From Iodobacter violaceini (lineage in GTDB: Bacteria > Pseudomonadota > Gammaproteobacteria > Burkholderiales > Chitinibacteraceae): a DNA stretch of 64,000 nt. Position 1 is the first letter of the stretch. Each line of letters starts with the position of its first letter. Below, piece after piece: positions 51,542 through 61,678 of this stretch. The notes under the pieces are model-generated. The model did not search any database, was not told the DNA's origin, and saw only the letters and a program-made list of their open reading frames with translations. The stretch lies in the NCBI RefSeq assembly GCF_011601265.1, contig NZ_JAAOLX010000008.1, positions 207,714 to 271,713 of the forward strand. Reading direction: 5' to 3'. The position numbers and the translations under genes are program-made.

Positions 51542-51991
51542 TTGATGGACATAACTTGGCTTCAAGGATTTACGCTAGGAATTGCATTGGTAGGTGCAGT
51601 GCTTGGCATTATCAATACATGGCATAGCCTAGACAAAGTACGTGTAAAGCTTAAAGTCGTACCAGCACATGCAATTCCCTATGGCGGCACGAATGAATTG
51701 CTTCAATTCTGTATTGAAATCACAAATCTTAGTGCGTTTCCCGTAACGGTAAATGATGCTGGCGTATTCTTTCATGGGACAGCAGAACGTGGAGCGATAG
51801 TGGCACCCGTTTTTACCGACAATGGGCATTGGCCAAGACGATTAGAGCCAAGAAGCTCGATTACGGTTTACAGTCAAATGCCGCGCGCTCGCCTTAACCA
51901 CAAGATAAAATGTGCATATGCAAAAACACAATGTGGCTATACGCAAACAGGTAGCAGTCCAGCCCTAAAACAAATTGCGGCTAATTTCTAA
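51542..51991 (+). CDS. Hypothetical protein with one membrane helix
   Basis: A 149-residue protein with an N-terminal hydrophobic helix (LQGFTLGIALVGAVLGIINT) and a soluble beta-rich remainder, for example LLQFCIEITNLSAFPVTVND and SITVYSQMPRARLNHKIKCA. It may start at TTG 51542 or ATG 51545. I recognise no family. It lies between the copper kinase and a DUF2513 gene, all in the same orientation. Confidence 0.6.
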   Translation: MMDITWLQGFTLGIALVGAVLGIINTWHSLDKVRVKLKVVPAHAIPYGGTNELLQFCIEITNLSAFPVTVNDAGVFFHGTAERGAIVAPVFTDNGHWPRRLEPRSSITVYSQMPRARLNHKIKCAYAKTQCGYTQTGSSPALKQIAANF

Positions 51992-52071
51992 CGTTGTAAC
52001 AATAGGACTAGCAGAGCGTCACTTTCGCACTAAGCTTATTCAATCTTCACAACAAAGAGCGATGTTCTCTT

Positions 52072-52518
52072 ATGAAACGCGACATGGATTTAGTGCGATC
52101 AATTCTTCTAGACCTAGAGGCTCGTACACCAAACCTAGCAAACAAGGAGGATTTTGGGTATAGCCAAGTACACGTTGCGGAGACTCTTAGTACAACTAAA
52201 GAAGCGTTGTTATACCACTTGATACTATTGTTTGAAGCCAGCCTTATTGACGGTTGGGCACTCAGGGGACTAAATCATCCTCCAGGTAAATCCTTACGCT
52301 TAGATAGTGACTATGTATTTCATGTCGTACCCCGCCACTTGACTTGGGAAGGTCATGAGTTTCTTGAGTCAGTTCGAGCGGATGAGATATGGAAGCAAAC
52401 AAAGGGGGCGGCGCTTAGCTTAGGATCCTTTGGTATTGATACGCTTAAAGAATTAGCGCATGGGTTTATTAAAACGAAAATTAAAGCACTCACGGGAATA
52501 GAACTCGATACAGAGTGA
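52072..52518 (+). CDS. DUF2513-domain protein
   Basis: A 148-residue protein that matches DUF2513: MKRDMDLVRSILLDLEA at the start, YHLILLFEASLIDGWALRGL in the middle and HLTWEGHEFLESVRADEIWK. These features are typical of the domain, which resembles winged-helix proteins and is common in prophages and defence-related regions. No direct function is known. The ribosome-binding site is weak. Confidence 0.85.
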   Translation: MKRDMDLVRSILLDLEARTPNLANKEDFGYSQVHVAETLSTTKEALLYHLILLFEASLIDGWALRGLNHPPGKSLRLDSDYVFHVVPRHLTWEGHEFLESVRADEIWKQTKGAALSLGSFGIDTLKELAHGFIKTKIKALTGIELDTE

Positions 52519-52650
52519 GTTCAAAGTAGCGCCTGCCCCTGCTCTCAAGTAATCGAAATTAAAAAAACAGACCACAGATAATTTTGTGATCTGCTCCTTA
52601 CTTTTTAAAATTTAATTCGCCTTACGGTTTTCTCCCCGTTCTGTTTTTAA

Positions 52651-52680
52651 ACTGTTCTCCGTGTCTACATATCTTAGGTT
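52651..52680 (+). repeat. Dispersed repeat, copy near cusA end
   Basis: ACTGTTCTCCGTGTCTACAT followed by ATCTTAGGTT matches the minus-strand copy at 10360-10393. It lies just past the end of cusA, in a non-coding stretch that also contains TTTTCTCCCCGTTCTG. Confidence 0.5.
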
Positions 52681-52688
52681 TTTAGGCA

Positions 52689-55600
52689 TCAACGTTTCCT
52701 CCTGCGCATCAAGTAATACGCCGCAGGAATCACAAACATGGAGAGCAGCGGTGCAGTGATCATGCCGCCAACCATGGGGGCGGCGATTCGGCTCATAACT
52801 TCTGAGCCTGCACCGCTGCCCCATAGAATCGGCAACAGACCAGCCAAGATGACTGAAACGGTCATGGCTTTGGGGCGCACTCTGAGCACCGCGCCTTCAC
52901 GGATTGCATCCAAGATCACAGCTAACTCCAGTGGTCCATCTCCTACTTGCCGCTTCTCTAATGCTTGCTTGAGATACAGCAACATAATCACGCCAAACTC
53001 AGCGGAAACCCCAGCCAGCGCAATAAAGCCGACTCCGGTGGTGATGGATAGGTGATAGCCCAGCATATACAAAAACCACATACCGCCCACCAGCGCGAAG
53101 GGCAGCGTGGCCAAAATTAGCAGGGCTTCATCGATGCGCCTAAAGGTGAGATAAAGCAGCACAAAAATAATCATCAGCGTGGCCGGAATCACCAACTTGA
53201 GCTTGGCATTGGCGCGTTCTAAAAACTCAAACTGCCCTGAGTAGCTAACACTTACGCCGGGACTGAATGTGACTTGCTTATCAATGGCGGCTTGCAAACG
53301 ATGGACCACGCTGACTAAATCGCTATCTCTTACATCGATATAGATCCACGAGGCAAGGCGGCCGTTTTCACTTTTAAGCATGGGCGGGCCATCGGTGATG
53401 CTGATTTTAGCGACCGATCCTAAGGTAATTTGCTGGCCCCCGCTCGTCACAATCGGCAGATTGCGCAGCGCCTCGGGCGAGTCTCTTAGCTCACGCGGAT
53501 AACGCACATTGATCGGGTAGCGGGCCGTACCTTCTACCGTTTCGCCGACGTTTTCACCACCAATCAAGCGGGCGACTACCGATTGCACATCGGCCACATT
53601 CAGGCCATAACGAGCGGCGGCTGCGCGGTTGATATCCACATCGATATAGCGCCCACCGCTGAGGCGCTCGGCCAAGGCGGATGAAACACCGGTGACGGTT
53701 TTGGCGACTTGTTCGATGGCAATCGCGGTGACGTCAATGCTGGCGATATCGGTGCCTGCCACCTTAATGCCGATGGGGCTTTTAATGCCGGTGGCCAGCA
53801 TGTCGATACGGTTGCGAATCGGCGGCACCCAAAGATTAGCAAGGCCGGGGATTTTCACCGTGCGGTCGAGTTCTTCCACCAGTTTTTTAGGCGTCATGCC
53901 GGGCCGCCATTGATCTTGCGGCTTGAAGTGAATGGTGGTTTCAAACATCTCCATAGGCGAGTTATCGGTGGCGGTCTCTGCTCGGCCCGCTTTACCGAAG
54001 ACGGTGGCGACTTCGGGAATGGTCTTGATTAGGCGATCACTTTGTTGCAGCAACTCGGCGGCTTTGGCTGCAGAAAGGCCGGGCAAGGCGCTGGGCATAT
54101 ACAGCAAATCGCCCTCATTCATTTGCGGCAGAAACTCACCGCCTAATTGGCGAGCAGGCCAGAGCGCGGTGATAAACACCAAGATCGCCACGATTAAGGT
54201 GGTTTTAGGGCGCTTGAGCACCGCTTCTAGCATCGGGGAATACAGCTTGACCAAAAAACGGTTCAAGGGATTACGGTTTTCATCGGGAATGGCGCCGCGT
54301 ATCCAATAGCCCATCAAAATCGGCACTAGCGTGATTGATATCCCCGCCGCCGCCGCCATGGCGTAGGTTTTGGTAAAGGCGAGCGGGCCAAAGAGTCGGC
54401 CTTCTTGCGCTTCTAAAGTAAAAATCGGAATAAAAGACAGGGTGATAATCAACAGGCTAAAAAATAAAGCAGGCCCCACTTCGGCGGCGGCGTGGCCGAT
54501 GACTTGCCAATGCTCGGCCCCAACTAGCTTTTGATCAGGATGCGCATGCGCCCATTCTTCGAGCTTTTTATGCGCGTTTTCTATCATCACCACGGCGGCG
54601 TCGACCATGGCCCCGATGGCAATGGCAATGCCGCCCAGCGACATAATATTCGCGTTCACGCCCTGATAATGCATCACGATAAACGCCGCTAATACGCCCA
54701 GCGGCAGCGAAATAATCGCCACCAGCGCCGAGCGTAGATGCCATAAAAACACGGCACACACGAGGGCAACGACGATAAATTCCTCAAGTAATTTATGGCT
54801 GAGATTTTCCACTGCATGATCTATCAGCTGGCTGCGATCATAGGTGGTGACAATTTCCACCCCAGCGGGCAGGCTTTTTTTGAGCTGCTCTAGCTTGGTG
54901 TGCACCGCGCTAATTGTGGCGCGGGCGTTTTTGCCTGAGCGTAAAATCACCACGCCACCGGCCACTTCGCCTTCACCATTTAGCTCGGCAATGCCACGGC
55001 GCATTTCTGGCCCAATTTGGATACGGGCTACGTCCCCCAGCTGCACCGCCACGCCATTGGCCGATGTTTTAAGCGGGATGGCTCTAAAATCATCCAGCGT
55101 TTTTAAATAGCCGCTGGCACGCACCATATATTCGCTTTCGGCCAGCTCAATCACCGCACCGCCGGTTTCTTGATTGGCCTTTGCCATTGCGTCGGTCACT
55201 GCATCATGGCTGATGCCAAAGCTGGCTAATTTCAGCGGATCAAGCACCACCTGATATTGCTTGACCATGCCGCCAATCGACGCCACTTCGGCCACATTAG
55301 GCAGGGTTTTAAGCTCGTATTTAAGAAACCAATCTTGCAAGCTACGCAGATCTGCCAAGCTATGCTTGCCGCTTTTATCGACCAGCGCATATTCATAAAT
55401 CCAGCCCACCCCCGTGGCATCTGGCCCTAGGGCTGGGCGAGCTGCGGCGGGTAGTTTTGCTTGCACTTGATTTAAGTACTCTAAAACGCGGGAACGCGCC
55501 CAGTAAAGGTCGGTGTTGTCATCAAACAAAACGTAGACATAAGAATCACCAAAAAAAGAAAATCCCCTTACGGTTTTGACGCCTGGTACAGAAAGCATGG

Positions 55601-55814
55601 TAGTGGTAAGCGGATAGGTGACCTGATCCTCAACAATCCTCGGCGCTTGCCCCGCATAAGGCGTGCGAATAATCACCTGCACATCGGATAAATCCGGTAA
55701 GGCGTCGATAGGTGCATTCTTTACGGCCCAAACGCCCCAAGCCACCAGCATCACGGTTGCAAGTAAGACAAGAAAACGATTACGAATCGACCAGCAAATG
55801 ACTTTGGCAATCAT
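52689..55814 (-). CDS. cusA: RND copper/silver efflux pump (CusA-type)
   Basis: A 1041-residue heavy-metal RND pump (12 transmembrane helices, two large periplasmic loops) that drives Cu(I)/Ag(I) export with proton import. Signature segments are [60 protein letters not shown] and [19 protein letters not shown]. The Met in the last one and the Met residues near [13 protein letters not shown] lie in the region of the CusA metal-binding site. It overlaps cusB by 4 bases. Confidence 0.95.
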   Translation of the reverse strand: MIAKVICWSIRNRFLVLLATVMLVAWGVWAVKNAPIDALPDLSDVQVIIRTPYAGQAPRIVEDQVTYPLTTTMLSVPGVKTVRGFSFFGDSYVYVLFDDNTDLYWARSRVLEYLNQVQAKLPAAARPALGPDATGVGWIYEYALVDKSGKHSLADLRSLQDWFLKYELKTLPNVAEVASIGGMVKQYQVVLDPLKLASFGISHDAVTDAMAKANQETGGAVIELAESEYMVRASGYLKTLDDFRAIPLKTSANGVAVQLGDVARIQIGPEMRRGIAELNGEGEVAGGVVILRSGKNARATISAVHTKLEQLKKSLPAGVEIVTTYDRSQLIDHAVENLSHKLLEEFIVVALVCAVFLWHLRSALVAIISLPLGVLAAFIVMHYQGVNANIMSLGGIAIAIGAMVDAAVVMIENAHKKLEEWAHAHPDQKLVGAEHWQVIGHAAAEVGPALFFSLLIITLSFIPIFTLEAQEGRLFGPLAFTKTYAMAAAAGISITLVPILMGYWIRGAIPDENRNPLNRFLVKLYSPMLEAVLKRPKTTLIVAILVFITALWPARQLGGEFLPQMNEGDLLYMPSALPGLSAAKAAELLQQSDRLIKTIPEVATVFGKAGRAETATDNSPMEMFETTIHFKPQDQWRPGMTPKKLVEELDRTVKIPGLANLWVPPIRNRIDMLATGIKSPIGIKVAGTDIASIDVTAIAIEQVAKTVTGVSSALAERLSGGRYIDVDINRAAAARYGLNVADVQSVVARLIGGENVGETVEGTARYPINVRYPRELRDSPEALRNLPIVTSGGQQITLGSVAKISITDGPPMLKSENGRLASWIYIDVRDSDLVSVVHRLQAAIDKQVTFSPGVSVSYSGQFEFLERANAKLKLVIPATLMIIFVLLYLTFRRIDEALLILATLPFALVGGMWFLYMLGYHLSITTGVGFIALAGVSAEFGVIMLLYLKQALEKRQVGDGPLELAVILDAIREGAVLRVRPKAMTVSVILAGLLPILWGSGAGSEVMSRIAAPMVGGMITAPLLSMFVIPAAYYLMRRRKR

Positions 55815-57307
55815 GGCTGACCTCCCGTGGCAACGACCTTAACGCTTTGCACCACGCTGCCCTGCTCAATAAAGGAGAACTTCACCTGCTGGCCGACGCG
55901 AATTCCCTTGGTTAGATTGGGGGTGGCCAAGGGAAAAGGCATGGTCATGGCGGGCCAGTTGAGGGAAGCAATCGCACCGTGCTCTAGCGTAATTTGCTTG
56001 CTGTCGATGGCTTTAACGATGCCTTGGCCTTGGTGTGTCGCTTGAACGGGGGCGGTGACGGTGTGGTCGGAATGAGCTGAAGTGGCGGCAGAAGCCGCAG
56101 GATTCATCCTTGCCAATACCCCACGTAAGCTGGCCTCTGAATCAATCATAAATTGCCCAGAAACCACAATCTGCTCGCCTTCTTTAAGTCCAGAAACAAT
56201 CTCGGTTTGCCCTTGGTGCTCGCGGCCCGTTTTAACATCGCTGGGTGTAAAGCGTCCTTGACCGTCGCTCATAATCACCACGCTGCGTTTGCCGGTGGCG
56301 ATAATGCTTTCGCTTGGCACCAGCAAGACCGCTGCGCTGTCAGGCTTAGCCAAAGAAATACGCGCAAACATGCCGGGGCGGAGTAGCCCCTTAGGGTTAG
56401 GGATCTCGGCCCGTACCCTGAGGCTGCGCGTTTCTTTATTGAGTTCTGGCACGAGAGCAGTAACTTTGCCGTTGATCGGCGTATTAGGTAAGGCCGCAAA
56501 AAGGGCGTGAATCGGTGCGCCGATTTTGAGCGTGGCGGCTTGGGCCTCAGGCACTTCGGCCTCGATCCACACGCTGGCCAAACCATTAATCCGCGCCAGA
56601 GGCGCACCAAGGCTCAGTACCATGCCTTGCCGCACGGATAGCTCAGCAATCATTCCGCTGCGGGGCGCTGTGATAGTAATGGTGGCTTGCGGATGGCCGC
56701 TTTGTTTTAGGCGAGCAATCTGTGCTGGGCTCATGCCAAGCTGCTGAAGGCGAGAGAGCATTGCACCGGCTAGCTCGGCATCATGGCGTAGTGCTAGATA
56801 TTCATTTTGTGCGGCCAGCCATTCGGGCACGCGCAGCTCGGCAATCGGTGCTCCGGCTTGAATGATATCGCCAGTTGCGAGTGGATATACCCGCTCCACA
56901 ATGCCATTGCTACGCGCTTGCACAATGGCGACATCTCGATCGTTAAATACCACGCTACCGGGCACTTCTATCCCCTGCGATATCGTGCCGCGCTGAGCCG
57001 TGGCCAACTTAAGGCCGGTGTTTTGTATGAGACTGGGGTCGATCTTGATACTGGTATTTGCCGTTGAAGAAGATGCATCAGGAGCATCCGCATAGCGAGG
57101 CATCAGCTCCATGTCCATAAAGGGAGATTTACCTGGCTGATCGAAATGCTGTTCTGGCTTCATCGGGTCGTACCAATAAAGGGCTTTGCGTGCCTCGACG
57201 GGGGCACTGGCGGTGGAGTGGCTTGGCGTTGGTTTTAGCCACCAACCTGCGGCACTTCCGATAAAAAGGGTGACAATGGCTAAGGCGATTGTGTTGTTGC
57301 GATTCAT
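55811..57307 (-). CDS. cusB: Copper/silver efflux membrane-fusion protein (CusB-type)
   Basis: A 498-residue periplasmic adaptor. An N-terminal anchor ([18 protein letters not shown]) is followed by a heavy-metal-binding domain (about 42-76: [30 protein letters not shown]), the usual alpha-hairpin and barrel regions, and an extra C-terminal CusF-like domain (about 425-492: [33 protein letters not shown]). The fused CusF domain means the pump may not need a separate chaperone. cusC precedes it by 2 bases. Confidence 0.95.
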   Translation of the reverse strand: MNRNNTIALAIVTLFIGSAAGWWLKPTPSHSTASAPVEARKALYWYDPMKPEQHFDQPGKSPFMDMELMPRYADAPDASSSTANTSIKIDPSLIQNTGLKLATAQRGTISQGIEVPGSVVFNDRDVAIVQARSNGIVERVYPLATGDIIQAGAPIAELRVPEWLAAQNEYLALRHDAELAGAMLSRLQQLGMSPAQIARLKQSGHPQATITITAPRSGMIAELSVRQGMVLSLGAPLARINGLASVWIEAEVPEAQAATLKIGAPIHALFAALPNTPINGKVTALVPELNKETRSLRVRAEIPNPKGLLRPGMFARISLAKPDSAAVLLVPSESIIATGKRSVVIMSDGQGRFTPSDVKTGREHQGQTEIVSGLKEGEQIVVSGQFMIDSEASLRGVLARMNPAASAATSAHSDHTVTAPVQATHQGQGIVKAIDSKQITLEHGAIASLNWPAMTMPFPLATPNLTKGIRVGQQVKFSFIEQGSVVQSVKVVATGGQP

Positions 57308-57309
57308 GA

Positions 57310-58527
57310 TTAATGGCCTCCAGTTAGGAAGAATATTTGCGCCTGAATGGCTGCAAGGCGGGAGGTCAGATCAAGTGCGCGTAATTGGGCTACTCTTTTC
57401 GTTTTGCGCGCTTCAAGTACCGCATTGCTATTCGCTTTGCCAGATTGCAGGCCCGCTAAGGCCAGCTCAGTTTGCTTTTGAATTAAGGGCAGTGTTTGTT
57501 GCTTTAGCCTTTGCAACTGGCTAGTCAGCGCATCACCTTGCGCATTTAACTCGGCATATTGCTGACGATAGCCCGCACTACGAGCGGTTTTTTCTGCTTC
57601 GGCTCGTTGCAAGTTGGCGGTAGCGGCGGCGATTTTGGGGTCTTGCCGTGAGGCGGTAAAAAACGGCAGGTCAAAAGAAACCTTCACCATCGCTTGGTTT
57701 TGCCCCATATCGCTGCGCTGCAGCGCCAGCTCCAAGCCCCAGTCAGGCCGCTTGCCTGCTTCCATCAGAGCCAATTCGGCACGGGCGGCGCTAATTTGCG
57801 AGCTGGCCGCGTGCAGATCAGGCTGCTTGCTAAATTGGTCAGATTGATCTTCGGGGGAAGGCTGTGCTTGCCATACAGGCAGTGGGCCACTTACGGAGTC
57901 CGCTACGTGATCTGGCCCAATCCAGCGCGCCAATAGCGCCCGTGCCTGTTGAACTTCGCTCTTTAAATCATCCCGCGCATCGGCTAATTGCTGGGTTTCT
58001 AGCTGTGCGGCTAAGGCACTGTCGACTGTGCCACCCCCAGCTATAGCTGCGCGACTGAGGTTTAAGCTGTTTTGATTTTCGATGACTTGCGCATCAAGAA
58101 TCTGAGCTTTTTCTTGCGTGTAATAGAGGCTTAGCCAAGCGAGTGTGGTGGCGCGTTGTACATTAAGCTGTGCAAAGCGATACTGGGCGCTACTGGCTTG
58201 CCACGCTGCCGTGGCGATTTGGCGCTCCGCTGCCCGCTTGCCCGCATTAGGAAACTCCTGCATCAGGCCAATGCTGCGCATTGATTTGCCAATACGGTAT
58301 TGGTCTTCTCCCTCTAGCGGAAGGTTATCAATGGCAAAAGAGAGCTTAGGGTCAGGTAAAGCACCAGCAGATAGCGTTAAAGATTGAGCTGCAGCAGCGC
58401 CTGATCGACTAACAATGAGATCAGGGGCGTAATTTTGAGCCGCAACGAGGGCCTCATCTAAGGTCAGTGCCTGTGCGCTGGCCACGCAGAGTAAGAGCAC
58501 AATGCTGCGAAGTGCATAAGGAAACAT
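57310..58527 (-). CDS. cusC: Outer-membrane efflux protein (CusC/CzcC-type)
   Basis: A 405-residue TolC-family outer-membrane channel. It has a signal peptide (MFPYALRSIVLLLCVASAQA) and long helical repeats such as LTLDEALVAAQNYAPDLIVS and LDAQVIENQNSLNLSRAAI. It is smaller than the other TolC-like protein at 47,223 and has no lipobox. As the gene just before cusB (2-base gap), it is the natural partner of this pump. Confidence 0.9.
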   Translation of the reverse strand: MFPYALRSIVLLLCVASAQALTLDEALVAAQNYAPDLIVSRSGAAAAQSLTLSAGALPDPKLSFAIDNLPLEGEDQYRIGKSMRSIGLMQEFPNAGKRAAERQIATAAWQASSAQYRFAQLNVQRATTLAWLSLYYTQEKAQILDAQVIENQNSLNLSRAAIAGGGTVDSALAAQLETQQLADARDDLKSEVQQARALLARWIGPDHVADSVSGPLPVWQAQPSPEDQSDQFSKQPDLHAASSQISAARAELALMEAGKRPDWGLELALQRSDMGQNQAMVKVSFDLPFFTASRQDPKIAAATANLQRAEAEKTARSAGYRQQYAELNAQGDALTSQLQRLKQQTLPLIQKQTELALAGLQSGKANSNAVLEARKTKRVAQLRALDLTSRLAAIQAQIFFLTGGH

Positions 58528-58629
58528 GAGTGTTTCTCCAGATCATACTGAATACGAAACACCAAGACATGAAGGCGAGCGAAGACACGCCGCAGTCCTA
58601 GTGATGTTCAAATGGATCAGAGAAATAGG

Positions 58630-59025
58630 CTAGTTGCGAAAGACTTGATATTGGATACGTAAGGGCGGGGAGGATGCGAGCAGTGTAGGTGGCGCTGTTA
58701 ATTGCTGATTAGCCATCGGCAAATAGCTATCGAATAAAGGCGCAAGATAAAACAGGGTAAATAGCTGTGGGGCAGGCAGATCAGGTGTTTTGTGTGCTTC
58801 TAATTGCGAATCTTTTTGGCAGTGTGCTTTACACACTAAAGGCTGTTGATTGGCCTTCATTTCGACACAATCACTCATGTCGGCCATTTGCATCATAACA
58901 GGCGCAGTAGGCAAGCTTGCTAGAGCATCCGCGCAGGCATACGCCGCTACAACGAACTGGCTGAATGTCAGCAAGATCATCATAAACAGGACTGCGAGCG
59001 GATGAGCTAAAAAGCGATGTTTCAT
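58630..59025 (-). CDS. Exported Cys/Met-rich protein at head of cus operon
   Basis: A 131-residue protein with an N-terminal hydrophobic signal or anchor (LAVLFMMILLTFSQFVVAAY) and a Met/Cys/His-rich segment (VMMQMADMSDCVEMKANQQP, LVCKAHCQKD). The CxxxC and nearby His could bind Cu(I). Similar small genes head copper operons in other proteobacteria, but I cannot name the family with certainty. It lies 102 bases upstream of cusC on the same strand, so it is probably the first cistron. Confidence 0.75.
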   Translation of the reverse strand: MKHRFLAHPLAVLFMMILLTFSQFVVAAYACADALASLPTAPVMMQMADMSDCVEMKANQQPLVCKAHCQKDSQLEAHKTPDLPAPQLFTLFYLAPLFDSYLPMANQQLTAPPTLLASSPPLRIQYQVFRN

Positions 59026-59288
59026 GAGCCTAGCTTCAGTAAGTACAGTGTGAGCTTACAGTAGTGTGGCACATACTTTTTGATAATGCTTAAGATTGGC
59101 CGTTATTATCGCTTAAAGCGGCATACCAACAACTCCTTTAAAGGTGCGGCTTGGGAGCAAGTCATGTCGCAAACAATATTCCCTGTTTTTATGCTTTCAT
59201 AAAATACTTATTTTTTTAATTACTTCTACTCAGTTCTTAGGGCCAGTCTTTTGCAGGTCAATGTCCCTGTGATTGGTTTCTTTGACCT

Positions 59289-59615
59289 TTATTTTTCTTT
59301 CTCAGTAATGACCATCTCACGAATAGACACAAGCAGAGCTAACTTCTGTTCTTCACTTAGTGCTTCAGCAGCCTGAAGAATAGAGGCAGTCAATTCATCC
59401 TCACAGTAGAAATAAGCCACTGGCACATCAAGCACGTTCGCAATACGTTTAAGCGTATCGAAGTCGGGTGTGTGCTTCCCACGTTCGTATTGGTTCATGC
59501 GTGCGCTAGCATTACTGGGATCAAGGCCCAGTAACTCCCCTAGTTTTTGCTGTGTGAGCTGTTTCAAAATTCTCACCTGCTTTAATCGAGCGGGTAAGGG
59601 GTGGAGCTCAGGCAT
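59289..59615 (-). CDS. XRE-family transcriptional regulator
   Basis: A 108-residue regulator with a Cro/CI-type helix-turn-helix near the N-terminus (LKQLTQQKLGELLGLDPSNA, RMNQYERGKHTPDFDTLKRI) and a short helical C-terminal part. It is divergent from a small HTH gene across an 88-base gap that contains two palindromes with CTAAG half-sites, probably its operators. It marks the left edge of the mobile region that continues to the IS21 elements. Confidence 0.87.
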   Translation of the reverse strand: MPELHPLPARLKQVRILKQLTQQKLGELLGLDPSNASARMNQYERGKHTPDFDTLKRIANVLDVPVAYFYCEDELTASILQAAEALSEEQKLALLVSIREMVITEKEK

Positions 59616-59642
59616 GAAATTACCGCTATTGGGTCAACATGC

Positions 59643-59691
59643 CTAAGATTCTCTTAGTGCTGCAGTCTAAGGTATACTAAGGATTTCTTAG
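59643..59691. promoter_or_regulatory. Tandem CTAAG palindromic operators
   Basis: Two palindromes, CTAAGATTCTCTTAG (59643) and CTAAGGATTTCTTAG (59677), have centres 34 bases apart. A third CTAAG half-site lies at 59667 between them. The arrangement in a divergent gap resembles phage-type repressor sites. Confidence 0.7.
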
Positions 59692-59703
59692 TCTGCAAGT
59701 CTT

Positions 59704-59982
59704 ATGATGCCGTATTCCTTAATATTTAAGATCGAAGTCCTTCGCTATGTCGAAAAAGTGGGTAGCGTAGCCAAAGCAGCACATAAATTTCGAATGCATC
59801 CCTCAACAATTTACAGCTGGAAATACATTGGCATACAGGAGTTTCAAAACAGAGCAGGCACTGTGATTTTGCCGCCACCTATGGCAGAAAATAACAGTCA
59901 GAAATTGGAAAAACGTCTACATTTTCTAGAAAAAGAAAATGCTGTTTTAAGGGAGGCTACTAAATTGTATTTGAGCTATTAA
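59704..59982 (+). CDS. Small helix-turn-helix protein with coiled coil
   Basis: A 92-residue protein. The N-terminal part resembles the transposase_8/psq-type HTH (LRYVEKVGSVAKAAHKFRMH, PSTIYSWK), and the C-terminal part is a leucine-heptad coil (NNSQKLEKRLHFLEKENAVL). It could be an orfA-like remnant of an IS3 element or a small regulator. Its promoter overlaps the palindromes shared with the XRE gene. Confidence 0.65.
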   Translation: MMPYSLIFKIEVLRYVEKVGSVAKAAHKFRMHPSTIYSWKYIGIQEFQNRAGTVILPPPMAENNSQKLEKRLHFLEKENAVLREATKLYLSY

Positions 59983-60080
59983 GATCTAATTCTTATTGAA
60001 TTATTCCTTCCCACATATTTAACTCCTGAATGATGTCTCTGACTAAGACGTTATTCAGGTTAATTAAAAATTATAAGAAA

Positions 60081-61019
60081 TTATATTGATTCTAGCGAAG
60101 GGAATCGTAAGGGCGGTGTATAAAAAATAAGGAGATAGATTCCATGGTCACCATTGATCACCTTATACATCGACCGCATGACATCAATAGGTTTAGCTTC
60201 GACTGTACTAGAACCTTTTAATTTGTGATAGTGATAAATAAGCATTTCAACTTTTTGATTAAAATTAAAATCATCAAAATCAAAAGAGCAATGTTCATTA
60301 CGAAGCAAAGAGAATACATAAATTTTAAATAATTTAAATACCTCATTACACAAATAATAGAAGGGTGATTGAGTACAAACAACTAACAAAACTGAGTAAA
60401 GTGATTGCGCTATGGCAAAAGCAGTACTTTGATCCCCTCGCTCTACAGCCCCCCTTAATAACAGGGTTAGACATGTTAGAGCATCAATCCCTCCCTGACG
60501 TTCTAGCCTCTTTAATTGACTGTGTTTGATATGAGCAGGCATTTCACCCGTCGTTTGACCTAAGTGGTCTAAAGCAACGACCACCCTTAAAATTTCTGGT
60601 GCAAATTGCGCAAGGCCGTTGGACCAAAGCTTTCCGATAGGCTTTTTTCCTCTGATGGCTTCCCAGAGTACATTGTTGAGTAAAACTGCAGATTGTGGGA
60701 CCTGCTTATTTGCTTGGGCAACGATCTTCTTTCGGGGGACGTGTTGACCGATGCGATAAGTTGACCACAAATTTTTATGGTTGAGATCGCCCGTTTCTTC
60801 TTTCCTTCTAAATGCCTTCGGGTCTACTTTTTTTTCAATGGCGTACGCTGTAGGTACCCCTAAATAGTTCTTAATTAACAAGAACCAAAGAGCTACACGA
60901 ATCACATCAATGCGATCGCGCCGCGGCGTATTTGCTGAATCCAGCTCATTTTGCAGAGCAGAAAAAAAATGATCCCAATCGGCGTTTTGCTTTTCAATAC
61001 AAGGAGTTTTTGTCTTCAT
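60081..61019 (-). CDS. Hypothetical protein
   Basis: A 312-residue soluble, mainly helical protein, starting at the ATG at 61019, with AAGGAG upstream; the longer frame from 61139 overlaps the divergent gene. Distinct strings are RRDRIDVIRVALWFLLIKNY, PKAFRRKEETGDLNHKNLWS and GIDALTCLTLLLRGAVERGD. No domain is recognised. AT-rich composition and neighbours suggest horizontally acquired DNA. Confidence 0.65.
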   Translation of the reverse strand: MKTKTPCIEKQNADWDHFFSALQNELDSANTPRRDRIDVIRVALWFLLIKNYLGVPTAYAIEKKVDPKAFRRKEETGDLNHKNLWSTYRIGQHVPRKKIVAQANKQVPQSAVLLNNVLWEAIRGKKPIGKLWSNGLAQFAPEILRVVVALDHLGQTTGEMPAHIKHSQLKRLERQGGIDALTCLTLLLRGAVERGDQSTAFAIAQSLYSVLLVVCTQSPFYYLCNEVFKLFKIYVFSLLRNEHCSFDFDDFNFNQKVEMLIYHYHKLKGSSTVEAKPIDVMRSMYKVINGDHGIYLLIFYTPPLRFPSLESI

Positions 61020-61110
61020 AACCGAGTGATAATCAGGGTGATTGTCACTTTCTAGCGCAAAGCGCAATAAATCGCTACCATTTTGTAGTGACCAGATAGG
61101 ACTAATCCCA

Positions 61111-61395
61111 ATGCAACAACCCCAAATTGAGTTGGCCAACGAGATTGAACGTAATTTATTTGAGCGACATGGCCCGATGATTGCGGATGACGCGCTCTTA
61201 CAGGCATTGGGGTATTGCTCAGTGGATGCATTTCGTCAGGCATTTACCCGAGGAACATTGCCTATACCCGTTTTTGCGATTAAACATCGCCGTGGCAAAT
61301 ATGCATTAGTTAAGGACGTTGCTCAGTGGATTGCAGAGCAGCGTTTTCTTGCAACGACAACAAACGCTGTAAAGCCGGATGCAGGATGCCAATAG
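61111..61395 (+). CDS. Small putative DNA-binding (PrtN/excisionase-like) protein
   Basis: A 94-residue protein from the ATG at 61111 (MQQPQIELANEIERNLFERH). The middle holds an MerR/excisionase-like winged HTH pattern: LLQALGYCSVDAFRQAFTRG, TLPIPVFAIKHRRGKYALVK and DVAQWIAEQRF. Comparable proteins occur in phages and mobile islands (PrtN-like activators). It is divergent from the 312-residue gene. The assignment is tentative. Confidence 0.6.
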   Translation: MQQPQIELANEIERNLFERHGPMIADDALLQALGYCSVDAFRQAFTRGTLPIPVFAIKHRRGKYALVKDVAQWIAEQRFLATTTNAVKPDAGCQ

Positions 61396-61496
61396 CAACA
61401 GGGGTGAGCCATACAATTGCAATTAAACTCAGGGGACCCTCCCTTGATCGGAGGCGGTAGCGAAGAGATAAACATATTTCATTTCCCTAGTCGCAC

Positions 61497-61528
61497 AAAA
61501 AGCCCAAAGTGGCAACTTTGAGCTTTTT
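61497..61528. terminator. Hairpin with A and T tracts
   Basis: AAAAAGCCCAAAGT pairs with ACTTTGAGCTTTTT (one mismatch) around GGCA. It is a likely bidirectional terminator between the small HTH gene and the IS21 element. Confidence 0.8.
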
Positions 61529-61678
61529 GCATGAGACAAAGAAAATCAGTTGAGGAAACTGAGTTCTTATTCTCTGTGACGGGTGGTCGGCTGTCAAGGC
61601 CGAAGAGGACGGGCTTTGCCTGCATATTCATGATCCCCCTCATTCTGTTCCATAAAATCGATGGACGGGAGCACTTTT

